Part shown: piece after piece, positions 1 to 9,211 of the stretch | Layout of the letters: every line of letters begins with the position of its first letter | How positions within the stretch are numbered: position 1 is the first letter of the stretch | Assembly: GCF_018141545.1 (NCBI RefSeq) | Contig: NZ_CP064356.1 | Span: forward strand, 2,679,001 to 2,743,000 | Reading direction: 5' to 3' | Length of the DNA stretch: 64,000 nucleotides | Origin: Miltoncostaea oceani | GTDB lineage: Bacteria > Actinomycetota > Thermoleophilia > Miltoncostaeales > Miltoncostaeaceae | Program-made: the position numbers and the translations under genes | Notes under the pieces: generated by a model | Seen by the model: the letters and a program-made list of their open reading frames with translations, nothing else | What the model was told of the DNA's origin: nothing | Databases searched by the model: none

Positions 1-395
1 GGCGTCGCGGCCGAATGGCCACATGGATCGGAACGTGCGTGGCGACCGGGCTTCCGGGGACGAACCCGGCGGCGGCCGGGTGATCCGCGCTCACGGTCCA
101 AATGGACCTCGGCGTCACGGCCGAATGGTCACGCCGATCAGAACGCCCCTGGCGAACCGCATCTGGGGAACGAACCAGCGACGGCCCGCCGCGGCTCTTG
201 CGCTCATGGTCCAAATGGACCTCGGCGTCACGGCCAAGTGGCCACATCGATCGGACGCCCCTGGCGAACGGCATCCCGGGACGGAACGCGGCGGCGATGG
301 ACCCGTCTCGGAGGTCCGATTGGACCTCGGGCGGCGGTCAATTGGCCGATCACCCGCGGCCGGGGACGGACGTCCGGGGGGCCGGACCGCCGGAG
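1..395. repeat. Intergenic repeat region with ~110-base direct repeats
   Basis: I see no gene in this stretch. A segment beginning CGGCCGAATGG or CGGCCAAGTGG starts at about 8, 118 and 231, so the period is 110-113 bases. Each copy ends in a near-palindrome: GGTCCAAATGGACC at 95-108 and 208-221, GGTCCGATTGGACC at 313-326, with GGTCAATTGGCC at 336-347. These are followed by CTCGGCGTC, which is the reverse complement of the 23-base unit found at 35182-35580. The region lies just beyond the 3' end of the treS gene. The open frames across it look like by-products of the repeat. Confidence 0.75.
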
Positions 396-3300
396 TCAGG
401 CGTCGGTGGGGGCGGCGGGGGGGTTGAGGAGGAGGTCGCGGAGGCCCGTGAGGGCGACGGGGACCCACGTCGGCCGGTTGTTGAGCTCGTAGGTGAGCTC
501 GTAGACGGCCTTCTCGAGGAGGGAGGTGTCGAGCAGGAGGCTGAGGTCGGCGGGGTCGTCCGGGAGCCACGAGCCGCCGGCGGCCGCCTCGAGGTACGAC
601 CCGAGGAACGCCGCGGAGACGCCGTCGTTCCAGGCGCGCCCCCACGCCTCCAGCTCGTGGGCGGCCTCCGAGTCCGGTTCCACGAGACCACGGGCCGACT
701 GGTCGAGGAGGGCCGTCACCGTCGCGTAGTGGAACGACCGCAGCATCCCCGCCACGTCGCGCAGGGGGCTGCGCTTCACCCGGCGGTCACCGAGGGACCG
801 GGCGGGCTCGCCCTCGAAGTCGATGATCATGAAGTCGCGCCCCGTGAACAGCACCTGGCCGAGGTGCAGGTCGCCGTGGCAGCGGATGCGCATCACCGAC
901 AGCGGCCGCCCCGTCAGCGCCTGGAACCGGTCGAGGAGCGAGGCCTCCGACGACAGCAGCATCTCCGCGTCCCCCCGCGGGCCGTCGTCCAGGTCGGGCG
1001 CGGCGTGGCGCAGCATCTCCAGGGCACGGCCCGTCATGTTCCGCAGCGACTGGTACACGCCCCGCTGGAAGTGGGGGGTGAACGGCTCCGGGGTGAGCCC
1101 CGGGTCGATGCCCTCCTGGGCGAACGCCGTGTGCATCTCCGCCACCCGGCGCCCCATCAGCTGCGCCGACTGGATGTACGACCCGACCATCTCGTCGATC
1201 TCGGGCGGGACGACGGCGGCGGCGCGGTCGAGGAGCGGCGCCGACGTGTCCGGGGGACCACCGCCGCCTGCCTCGATGCGCTCCGTCACGATCCGCTCGT
1301 AGAACCGGCCGAGCGCGTCCAGCGTGTACTGCCACGAGTCGCCCTCATTCGGCACGAACTCGTGCATGATCCCGAGCGTCGCGGCCTCCGCGCCCTCCGC
1401 CTGGTAGTCGATGGAGCCCGCCACCCGCGGGGTGCTCCCGAAGCCGGACCGCTCGCTCAGGTACCGCCCCAGCTCCAGGTCGGGGTTGACGCCCGGCTCC
1501 ACCCGGCGGAACAGCTTCAGGATCAGGCTCTGGCCGAAGATCACCGACGTGTTGCTCTGCTCCGCGCGGAACGTCGACGGCTCCGGCGACTCGTCGCCCT
1601 CCAGGGCGGCGCGCAGCGCCGGGGTGGGACGGCCCGTCAGGCGCCCGCCGGCGCTGCCCTTCAATGCCCGGCGGGTGCGGACGACGTCGAGCAGCGCCCG
1701 GCAGACCTCGGGGTCGCTCAGGGCGTCCCCGAGCACCGCGAGGTCACCGCCGCGCCGGCGGATCCGCGCGACGACGCTCCGCGACCCCTCCCCGAGCATG
1801 TACTCCGCCCGCTCGCCCTCCACCAGGACCAGGGGCACCTGGTACGTCTCGGCCTCGCCCTCCGTGAACTCCACCCGCACGATGAGGATGCGGGCCCCCA
1901 TCTGGGACCGCGCGCCCGCGAGGGGCAGCGAGTCGAGGATCGCGACGTTCCGGATCGTGCGGGCCTTCCCCGCGAACCAGCGGCGCCCCGGCAGGAAGCG
2001 GGCGATCGCGCGCTCGAACTCCTCGCGCTGGCGCCCGCCGACGAGCGCGTCGATCGACCCGGTCCCCTCGATCACGGGCGGACCCACGTCGACCTCGTCC
2101 TCCGGCAGCTCGCTCCGCGGCGACTCGATCGCCAGCCAGTAGACGGCGTGGGGGCCGAGCGTCAACAGGTACGGCAGGTCGCCGATCGGCGGGAAGTGGG
2201 TCTGGCCGAACAGCTCGACGGGGGCGGACCCGCGGAACCGCGACAGGTCGAGCTCCACGTACTGCGCGAACCGCGACAGGTTCGCGACGATCAGGACGCT
2301 GCGCTCCTCGTCGCTGCGCAGGTACGCCAGCACCCGGCGGTTCTCGGGGTGGAGGAACTCGAGGTCGCCGCGGCCGAAGACGTCGTAGCGCTTGCGCAAC
2401 GCCAGCATCCGCCGCATCCACCACAGCAGCGACCCGCCGTTCTTCGCCTGCGTCTCGACGTTGACCGTCTCGTAGTGGAACTCGGGGTCGATGATCGGCG
2501 GGAGGAACAGCCGCTGGGGGTTCGCGCGGGAGAACCCGGCGTTGCGGTCGCCCGTCCACTGCATCGGCGTCCGCACCCCGTCGCGGTCACCGAGGTAGAC
2601 GTTGTCGCCCATCCCGATCTCGTCGCCGTAGTAGATGACGGGGGTGCCCGGCAGCGACAGCAGCAGCCCGTTCATCAGCTCGATCTTCGCCCGGTCGTTG
2701 CCGAGCAGCGGGGCGAGGCGGCGGCGGATGCCGAGGTTGATGCGGGCCTCGCGCTCGTGCGCGTAGACCCGGTACATGTAGTCGCGCTCCTCGTCGGTGA
2801 CCATCTCGAGCGTCAGCTCGTCGTGGTTGCGCAGGAACAGCGCCCACTGGCACCCCTCCGGCAGCTCCGGCGTCTGCTGGAGGATGTCGATGATGGGGAA
2901 CCGGTCCTCCATCTGGATCGACATGAACAGCCGCGGCATCAGCGGGAAGTGGAACGCCATGTGGCATTCGTCGCCGTCGCCGAAGTACTCGATGGCGTCC
3001 TCCGGCCACTGGTTCGCCTCGGCGAGCAGCATCCGGTTCGGGAACGCCTCGTCCACGTGGGCGCGGAGCTCCTTCAGGAACCCGTGGGTCTCCGGCAGGT
3101 TCTCGCAGCTGGTGCGCTCCCGCTCGTAGAGGTACGGCACCGCGTCGAGGCGCAGGCCGTCGATGCCTATGCGGAACCAGTGGTCCACCTGGGACATCAG
3201 GGCGCGCCGCACCTCGGCGTTCTCGAAGTTCAGGTCCGGCTGGTGGGAGTAGAAGCGGTGCCAGTAGTACTGGCCCGCCACCGGGTCCCACGCCCAGTTC

Positions 3301-3830
3301 GATGTCTCGAAGTCCTTGAAGATGATGCGCGCGTCCCGGTACAGGTCGGGCGTGTCGCTCCACACGTAGAAGTTGCGCCAGCGGCTCCCCGCCGGCGCAC
3401 GCCGCGCCCGCTGGAACCACGGGTGCTGGTCGGAGGTGTGGTTCAGCACCAGCTCGGTGATGACCCGCAGGCCGCGCTCGTGGGCGGCGCGGATGAGCCG
3501 GGCGACGTCGCGCATCGACCCGTACGACGGGTTCACCGACCGGTAGTCGGCGATGTCGTAGCCGTCGTCCCGCAGCGGCGAGGGGTAGAACGGCAGCAGC
3601 CAGATCGCCGTGACGCCGAGGTCGTGCAGGTAGTCGAGCTTCGAGATCAGCCCGCGGAAGTCGCCGATGCCGTCCTCGTCGCTGTCCATGAACGAGCGGA
3701 CGTGCAGCTCGTAGATGACCGCGTCGCGGTACCAGTCGGGCGAGTCGTCCCCCGGCGGGGTGTGCTCTCGGGGGCTCACGGCGCGCATGCTAGTCGAGCG
3801 CTGCGCGCGGTTGTCGGGCGGGGCGGGCAC
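396..3830 (-). CDS. treS: Trehalose synthase / maltokinase fusion (TreS-Pep2)
   Basis: This 1144-residue protein joins two enzymes of the trehalose-maltose-glycogen route. Residues from about 30 to 560 form a GH13 alpha-amylase-type domain that interconverts maltose and trehalose; WYRDAVIYELHVRSF opens it, RLDAV carries the nucleophile Asp, LLAEANQWPED the acid/base Glu and FLRNHDELTLE the third acid. Residues from about 600 to the end form a maltokinase: RWFAGKARTI is the N-terminal cap and RCHGDLHLGQVL with MIIDFEGEP the kinase catalytic region, which makes maltose 1-phosphate for GlgE. A shorter start at 3788 (MRAVSPREHT) is equally possible; neither start has a clear ribosome site. Trehalose synthase activity is known for this family; the fused layout is seen directly. 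Confidence 0.93.
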   Translation of the reverse strand: MPAPPDNRAQRSTSMRAVSPREHTPPGDDSPDWYRDAVIYELHVRSFMDSDEDGIGDFRGLISKLDYLHDLGVTAIWLLPFYPSPLRDDGYDIADYRSVNPSYGSMRDVARLIRAAHERGLRVITELVLNHTSDQHPWFQRARRAPAGSRWRNFYVWSDTPDLYRDARIIFKDFETSNWAWDPVAGQYYWHRFYSHQPDLNFENAEVRRALMSQVDHWFRIGIDGLRLDAVPYLYERERTSCENLPETHGFLKELRAHVDEAFPNRMLLAEANQWPEDAIEYFGDGDECHMAFHFPLMPRLFMSIQMEDRFPIIDILQQTPELPEGCQWALFLRNHDELTLEMVTDEERDYMYRVYAHEREARINLGIRRRLAPLLGNDRAKIELMNGLLLSLPGTPVIYYGDEIGMGDNVYLGDRDGVRTPMQWTGDRNAGFSRANPQRLFLPPIIDPEFHYETVNVETQAKNGGSLLWWMRRMLALRKRYDVFGRGDLEFLHPENRRVLAYLRSDEERSVLIVANLSRFAQYVELDLSRFRGSAPVELFGQTHFPPIGDLPYLLTLGPHAVYWLAIESPRSELPEDEVDVGPPVIEGTGSIDALVGGRQREEFERAIARFLPGRRWFAGKARTIRNVAILDSLPLAGARSQMGARILIVRVEFTEGEAETYQVPLVLVEGERAEYMLGEGSRSVVARIRRRGGDLAVLGDALSDPEVCRALLDVVRTRRALKGSAGGRLTGRPTPALRAALEGDESPEPSTFRAEQSNTSVIFGQSLILKLFRRVEPGVNPDLELGRYLSERSGFGSTPRVAGSIDYQAEGAEAATLGIMHEFVPNEGDSWQYTLDALGRFYERIVTERIEAGGGGPPDTSAPLLDRAAAVVPPEIDEMVGSYIQSAQLMGRRVAEMHTAFAQEGIDPGLTPEPFTPHFQRGVYQSLRNMTGRALEMLRHAAPDLDDGPRGDAEMLLSSEASLLDRFQALTGRPLSVMRIRCHGDLHLGQVLFTGRDFMIIDFEGEPARSLGDRRVKRSPLRDVAGMLRSFHYATVTALLDQSARGLVEPDSEAAHELEAWGRAWNDGVSAAFLGSYLEAAAGGSWLPDDPADLSLLLDTSLLEKAVYELTYELNNRPTWVPVALTGLRDLLLNPPAAPTDA

Positions 3831-3947
3831 GGCACGGGAGGGGTGTTACCCCACGACCGCCCGGGCTCACGCACGGACCGTGGCGCGCGACGACCGCCCG
3901 GGGTGAGAGCATGTCCCCGCCGCACCCCCACCACGCGGGATCCCGAC

Positions 3948-4562
3948 ATGAGCCGCCCGACAGCCCGCCGCGCCGCGTCCGCCGCCCTCGTGTCGCTGCT
4001 GCTCGCCCCGGGCGCGGCGGCGGCCTCCGGACCGGGCTTCATGGTCCTCGACGCCCCCCTCCCCCGGCAGGTGCTCGCCCCGGGACCCGGCGTCTGGCGC
4101 GACGCGCCGGCGGCCGCGGGTGCGCTGGAGCTCCGCGACCTGGCGTCGCGGCTGCCGCGGGCCCGCCTGCGGGTCGGGCGGCCCGCCCTCGTGCGGCTCC
4201 CGTTCGCCGCCTCCGCCGTGACGGTCACGGTGCTGCGGCCCCGCGCCGTGCTGCCCGGCACGACGGAGCTGGTCGTGACGCGCACCCGGGTGCGCGCCCG
4301 CCTCGTCGACGACGACACCGTCGCGTTCCGCATGAGCGGCACCGCCGGCGTCGTCGTGGTGTTCGCGGTCGACGCCGCCGGGCGCGGCGTCAGCTCGGGC
4401 CGGCTCCTCGCGCGGCTCGCCGACGCCCCCTCGTGCCGCGCGTGGACGCGCCAGCTGCGGCGCATCGACGACCCCGGCACCGCCCGCGCCGACGCCCTCC
4501 GTGCGCTGCTGCTGCGCCGGTGCGTCTCGCCGTTCGGGCTGCGCGCGCCCCGGGAGGACTGA
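3948..4562 (+). CDS. Secreted protein of unknown function
   Basis: The 204-residue product starts MSRPTARRAASAALVSLLL and has a typical Sec signal peptide ending near AAAAS. No domain is recognised. The mature part is rich in Ala, Arg and Val, with short beta-prone stretches such as LVVTRTRVRARLV and VVVVFAVDAAG that could form an immunoglobulin-like or beta-sandwich fold. One Cys pair (DAPSCRAW and LRRCVSPF) could make a disulfide after export. It starts 117 bases from treS in the opposite direction and is followed closely by hflX. The reading frame stays open far upstream of 3948, but that part is antisense to treS; the signal peptide fixes the start. Confidence 0.6.
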   Translation: MSRPTARRAASAALVSLLLAPGAAAASGPGFMVLDAPLPRQVLAPGPGVWRDAPAAAGALELRDLASRLPRARLRVGRPALVRLPFAASAVTVTVLRPRAVLPGTTELVVTRTRVRARLVDDDTVAFRMSGTAGVVVVFAVDAAGRGVSSGRLLARLADAPSCRAWTRQLRRIDDPGTARADALRALLLRRCVSPFGLRAPRED

Positions 4563-4589
4563 CGCCCGGCCCCCGAGAGGGCATCATGG

Positions 4590-5912
4590 GTGGACATGGG
4601 TGAGCTGCAGCGCACATACCGCGGGTCCGCGCAGCGGCCGGAGGAGGAGCTCCACCGGGTCGGGCCGGAGCGCGCGCTCGTCATCGCGTCCCTCGACTGC
4701 GACGGCGACGAGGAGCGAGACCGCCTCGACGAGCTGACCGAGCTGCTGCGCACCGCCGGCGCCGAGGTCGTCGAGACGCTCGTCCAGCACCGCGAGCGGC
4801 CGGAGCCGCGGACGTACGTGGGCACGGGCAAGCTGACGGAGCTGAAGGAGCTCGTCATCCGCCTGAAGCCGGACCTCGTGGCCGCCGAGGGCGGCCTGAC
4901 GCCCGGGCAGCAGCGGGCCCTCGAGGACCGCCTCGGCGTGCGGGTGGTGGACCGCACCGCCGTGATCCTCGACATCTTCGCCCAGCACGCGCGGTCGGCC
5001 GAGGGCAAGCTCCAGGTCGAGCTCGCCCAGCTCGAGTACTCCTACGCACGCCAGGAGGGGCTCTGGCAGCACCTCGAGCGGCTCGGCGGCGGCGTCGGCA
5101 CCCGCGGACCGGGCGAGAGCCAGCTCGAGTCCGACCGGCGCCTCGTGCGGAACCGCATGGCGACGCTGCGGCGGCGCCTGCGCGACGTCGCGCGGTCCCG
5201 CGAGACCCAGCGCGAGCGGCGGACGGGCTCGCCGATCCCCCGGATCGCCCTCGCCGGCTACACCAACGCCGGCAAGTCGAGCCTCATGAACGCCCTCACC
5301 GGCGCCGGCGTCAGCACCGACGACGCGCTGTTCGAGACCCTCGACCCCACCACCCGGCGGGTGGAGGCGGAGGGGCACGAGATCCTGCTGTCCGACACGG
5401 TGGGCTTCATCCGCCACCTGCCGCACCAGCTGGTGAAGGCGTTCTCGGCGACCCTCGAGGAGGTCCGCGACGCCGACCTGATCCTCCACGTCGCCGACGC
5501 CTCCGAGCCGGAGGCCCGCCGGGCCGACCGCGCCCGGGCGGTCGACGAGGTGCTGGAGGAGATCGGCGCGGGCGACATCCCGCGGCTCGACGTGCTCAAC
5601 AAGGTCGACCTGCTCGACGCCGCGGGTCGCGAGGCGCTCGGCTGGCGCGCACCCGACGCCGTCCAGGTGTCGGCCACGAGCGGCGAGGGCCTCGACGTCC
5701 TGTCGCACCGCCTCGCCGAGGCCGCCCGCGACCGGCTGACGCGCCTCGACGTGACGATCCCGTACGACCTCGGCAACCTGATCTCGGTCGTCTACGCCGA
5801 CGGCAGCGAGGTCGAGCAGGAGTCCACGCCCGACGGGACCCACGTCCGGGCCCTCATGCCGGCCGCGGCCGCCGCGCGCATCCGCTCCGCCCTCCAGAAC
5901 GGCCACGCCTGA
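4590..5912 (+). CDS. hflX: GTPase HflX (ribosome-splitting factor)
   Basis: This 440-residue protein is an HflX-family GTPase, which binds 50S subunits and rescues or splits stalled ribosomes. The N-terminal domain has the family signature TYVGTGKLTELK and a Gly-rich loop GGGVGTRGPGESQLE before the G domain. The G motifs are clear: GYTNAGKSSLMN (G1, about residue 223), DTVGFIRHLP (G3) and NKVDLLD (G4). The start is GTG at 4590 or ATG at 4596. Its stop codon lies inside a 10-base-pair hairpin that also holds the stop of the convergent monooxygenase gene. Confidence 0.95.
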   Translation: MDMGELQRTYRGSAQRPEEELHRVGPERALVIASLDCDGDEERDRLDELTELLRTAGAEVVETLVQHRERPEPRTYVGTGKLTELKELVIRLKPDLVAAEGGLTPGQQRALEDRLGVRVVDRTAVILDIFAQHARSAEGKLQVELAQLEYSYARQEGLWQHLERLGGGVGTRGPGESQLESDRRLVRNRMATLRRRLRDVARSRETQRERRTGSPIPRIALAGYTNAGKSSLMNALTGAGVSTDDALFETLDPTTRRVEAEGHEILLSDTVGFIRHLPHQLVKAFSATLEEVRDADLILHVADASEPEARRADRARAVDEVLEEIGAGDIPRLDVLNKVDLLDAAGREALGWRAPDAVQVSATSGEGLDVLSHRLAEAARDRLTRLDVTIPYDLGNLISVVYADGSEVEQESTPDGTHVRALMPAAAAARIRSALQNGHA

Positions 5913-5932
5913 CCCTCCAGTAGAGGGTCAGG
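5908..5932. terminator. Bidirectional hairpin over two convergent stop codons
   Basis: CCTGACCCTC and GAGGGTCAGG form a perfect 10-base-pair stem with a 5-base loop (CAGTA). The hflX stop (5910-5912) and the monooxygenase stop (5928-5930) both lie in the stem, so one hairpin can end both transcripts. There is no U-tract, as is common in high-GC actinobacteria. Confidence 0.65.
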
Positions 5933-7367
5933 GATGGGCCGGCGGGGGGAGGATCGCGACAGGTCGTCCGTCGGGGCGCGCCAGGAGGGCTCCCCCCGGG
6001 CGGATGCCCAGGGCACGGGCGGCCGCCAAGGGCAGTCGCCGTTCCACGACCGGCGGCACGGGCCTGGGTTCCGTGGGACAGGATCCCCGGGGCGGACCTC
6101 CCGGACCGCAGAAGAGCGTGAGGCCGTCCGTCAGCAGGTCGAGCGTCGAACGGCGACCGCCGCCCGTCGGCACCCAGACGTGGGCGATCCGCCCGCCCAG
6201 GTCGATGTGGAGCTCGTCCGCGGGGTCCCGCGCCAGCTCGGGCGCCGCCGATCTGGCCACGAGGTGGGATGCGACGGGCCGGCGCTCGGCCTCGTAGCTG
6301 TCCAGCAGCGCGTCCCCCGCCCATCCATGGTGGACCCAGGCCAGCTTCCAGCCGAGGTCGTGACCGTCCTGGACGGCCGCGTTGAGGCCCATCCCCCCGC
6401 GCGGAGTCATGCGATGGGCGGCGTCGCCGGCGAGGAACGCCGGCCCTGCGCGGAAGTGTGCGGCGAGGTGGGCGCCGTACGTCAGGGAGACGACGCGCTC
6501 GATCTCCACCGGGAGGTCCGGCGCCCCGGCACCGGCGCGGATGAGCGCCGTCACGCGGCTCGGGCGGTAGTCGCCGATGTCCTCGACGGCGGGGTCCCAC
6601 TCCCGGGCGTACACCCAGCGGTCCCCGCGCCCGGCCGGGATGAAGCTGCCGTGACCGTCCTGGTGGGTGACGATGTAGACGACGTGACGACGCTCGCCGA
6701 GGCGGCTCCAGAGCGGCGCCCGGAACTGGACGCCGATACGCTCGCCCAGGCCGTCCCATCGTTGCACCGGGATCCCCAGGGACCGGCGCAACCCACCGCG
6801 CACCCCGTCGGCCGCCACGAGGTGGCGTGCCCTGACGACGACCGCGCGACCGGCACGACGGTCGCGCAGCTCGGCCCGCACACCGGCGTCGTCGGCCACC
6901 ACGTCCGTCACCGCGACGCCGGTCGCGAACGTGACCGCGTCGTGGTCCCCGAGCCGCTCCACCAGGAGCCGCTCGAGGTCGGCCTGCGCCACGCACGCCG
7001 GCGCGCACGGGCTGAGCAGCGCGCTCTGGGCGCGCGTCGGTTGTCCGGCCGGGAACTCCACCCCTGAGGACGGTTCCGAGAGCACCCGCCCCATCCACGC
7101 CGTCCAGTCGATCTCCGGCGCGCCGGCGAGGAGATGCTCCTCGAGTCCCCAGGACCGGGCGAGCTCCATCGACCTCAGGCTGAGGCCCGTGGCGCGTGGC
7201 AGCGGCGACAGCACGCGGCGTCGGTCCACCAGCAGGCAGCCGACGCCGTGGCGCGCAAGGGTCAGCGCGGCGACCGCCCCCGCGGGGCCGGCCCCCACGA
7301 CGAGTACCGGGACCTCCCGCGGGATCGTCGCTCGGCCGCCCCCGGCTCGCCACGGCGTCTCCGTCAT
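5928..7367 (-). CDS. FAD-dependent aromatic monooxygenase (PheA/TfdB type)
   Basis: The 479-residue product belongs to the flavoprotein hydroxylases that use NAD(P)H and oxygen to hydroxylate aromatic or polyketide substrates. GAGPAG at residues 25-30 is the dinucleotide-binding motif, VAADGVR near 184-190 the DG motif, and LAGDAAHRMTPRGGMGLN from 312 the GD motif contacting FAD ribitol. The C-terminal extension typical of the PheA/TfdB group is present but short. Its ATG overlaps the stop of the upstream lipoprotein hydrolase by 4 bases, so the two are co-translated. Rifampicin monooxygenases fall in this family, but the substrate cannot be read from sequence. Confidence 0.85.
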   Translation of the reverse strand: MTETPWRAGGGRATIPREVPVLVVGAGPAGAVAALTLARHGVGCLLVDRRRVLSPLPRATGLSLRSMELARSWGLEEHLLAGAPEIDWTAWMGRVLSEPSSGVEFPAGQPTRAQSALLSPCAPACVAQADLERLLVERLGDHDAVTFATGVAVTDVVADDAGVRAELRDRRAGRAVVVRARHLVAADGVRGGLRRSLGIPVQRWDGLGERIGVQFRAPLWSRLGERRHVVYIVTHQDGHGSFIPAGRGDRWVYAREWDPAVEDIGDYRPSRVTALIRAGAGAPDLPVEIERVVSLTYGAHLAAHFRAGPAFLAGDAAHRMTPRGGMGLNAAVQDGHDLGWKLAWVHHGWAGDALLDSYEAERRPVASHLVARSAAPELARDPADELHIDLGGRIAHVWVPTGGGRRSTLDLLTDGLTLFCGPGGPPRGSCPTEPRPVPPVVERRLPLAAARALGIRPGGALLARPDGRPVAILPPPAHP

Positions 7368-8251
7368 CGGCCCGGGGGCGGGCCCACCAGGGCGGCGAGC
7401 ACCGAGGGGTCCGAGAGATGGACCTCGTGGGGGGCGCCCTCGACCACGGTCGGGGCGCCGGCGCCGAGCTCGGCGAGGCGGGCGACCGCCGCGCCGACCA
7501 GTTCGTTCGGCGCGTCGCCGACGGCGACAGTGACGGGTGCCGCCCGCAGCTCGGCCGCGGTGAACGGTCGCAGGGTGATCGACGGATCGTCCCTGACCAT
7601 GGCCTCGGCGTTGGCGCGGGCGGCGGCGAACGCGGGGTCGTCCACGGTCACGGGGAACCCGAGGATGTACGTCAGCAGGATCGCCTGGGCACCCGGGTAG
7701 TCGCCTGGGTGGCGCCGCAGGTGCGCCTCGACCGGCTCGAGGATCGCGGCGTTGGCGGCGGCGGCGCCGGGGAGCACGCCGGAGGCGGGCGGCTCCCAGG
7801 CGAGCACCCGATGGACCGCACCGGGGTGGCGCGCGGCGAGCGCGAGGGCGACCACCCCGCCGGAGCTGAGCCCCAGGACCGTCGCGGGCCTCGCGTCGAG
7901 GGCCTCGAGCAGGGCAGCGGCGTCATCGGCGTGCTGGTCGGCGCCGTTGCCGGGCCAGCCGTCGCGTCCGGAACCGCCGGTGCCGCGGCGGTCGTAGCTG
8001 ATCACCCGATAGCCGGCGGCGGCGAGGGCGTCCGCCTGCGCGGACAGCATGCCCGCGTCCTCCCCGGCCCCGTGGATCAGGAGCAGGGGCGGACCGTCCC
8101 CCCGTTCCTCGACGTGCAGGGTCGTGCCGGCGACGGCCAGGTTCGTGGACCGTGCCGTCGGGACCTCCCGATGGGCGGAGCCGCCGCAGGCGGTGAGCGC
8201 CATGGGCAGGGCGAGCAACACGGCGACGAGCGCCGTGCGAGGGCGGGGCAT
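7364..8251 (-). CDS. Alpha/beta-hydrolase lipoprotein
   Basis: The 295-residue protein begins with a lipoprotein signal (ALPMALTACGG, lipobox LTAC), so it should be anchored outside the membrane. The rest is an alpha/beta-hydrolase fold: LLIHGAGEDAG holds the oxyanion-hole HG motif, GLSSGGVVAL the nucleophile Ser, and APHEVHL near the end the likely catalytic His. The substrate is unknown. It overlaps the monooxygenase gene downstream by 4 bases. The insertion-sequence complex begins 65 bases upstream of its start; before that insertion the methyltransferase now at 12005 would have ended only about 59 bases upstream. Confidence 0.8.
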   Translation of the reverse strand: MPRPRTALVAVLLALPMALTACGGSAHREVPTARSTNLAVAGTTLHVEERGDGPPLLLIHGAGEDAGMLSAQADALAAAGYRVISYDRRGTGGSGRDGWPGNGADQHADDAAALLEALDARPATVLGLSSGGVVALALAARHPGAVHRVLAWEPPASGVLPGAAAANAAILEPVEAHLRRHPGDYPGAQAILLTYILGFPVTVDDPAFAAARANAEAMVRDDPSITLRPFTAAELRAAPVTVAVGDAPNELVGAAVARLAELGAGAPTVVEGAPHEVHLSDPSVLAALVGPPPGR

Positions 8252-9211
8252 GCGGTGGTCCTTTCGTGGTGGTGGCGCCGGCCCCCGGCCGGCGGCTCCG
8301 CGGGGCGCCGCTAGGTGTAGTCACCCGCAGCGTTGTTGACGGTTCCGGGTTGACGTAGCGAGGACCCCCGAGGGAGTTGTGGAGGTGACTAAGCCTTCCC
8401 AGCCCCAAGGGGGTCCTCATGGCTCACGCTAACGCCCGCCTCACCGTCCACGGAAGGATGCTGCTGGTTCAGCGGGTGGTGGCCGGCCACCGGCCAGCCG
8501 ATGCCGCCCACCAACTCGGATGCTCACGCGCCACCGCCTACAAGTGGCTGCGCCGCTTCCGTGAGGAGGGCCCCTCGGGCCTGGCCGACCGACCGAGCCG
8601 GCCGCATCGCTGCCCGCACCGCACCCCCCAAGCCACCGTGAGGCGCATCCTGTGGGCCCGGGCCACCCACCGCCGTGGCGCCGACTGGATCGGCGCTGAG
8701 CTCGGGGTGGCGGCCTCGACGGTGGGCCGGGTGATCGCCCGCCACCGCATGCCCCTCCTGCGCGACCTGGACGCCCTCACCGGGGAGCCCGTGCGCCAGG
8801 GGCCGGTCAGCCGGGTGCGCTACGAACGCGAACGGCCCGGTGAGCTGATCCACATCGACGTCAAGAAGCTCGGGCGGATCCGGGAAGGCGGAGGCTGGCG
8901 GGCCGTTGGCCGGGCGGCGGCACCCTCGGCGCGGGGGACCCTGGGTTACGACTACGTCCACTCCGCCGTCGATGACCACTCACGGCTCGCCTACTCAGAG
9001 ATCCACCCCGACGAGCGCGGAGTCACCTGCGCGGGGTTCCTCACCCGCGCCGCCGCCTTCTTCAACTCCCACGGCATCACCCGGATCGAGGCGGTGATGA
9101 GCGACAACGCCTTCTCGTACAGGCTCTCACGGGACTTCCAGGCCGCCCTCGCCGGCCTCGGCGCCCGCCACATCCTCATCTGGAGTCGCCCCGCTTTGGC
9201 GGACAGTTTTC

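Noticed and set aside
102-4562. 1486-codon open frame on the plus strand
   Set aside because: It is antisense to the treS-maltokinase gene in a GC-rich region where stops are rare; only its last 204 codons (from 3948) form a real gene.
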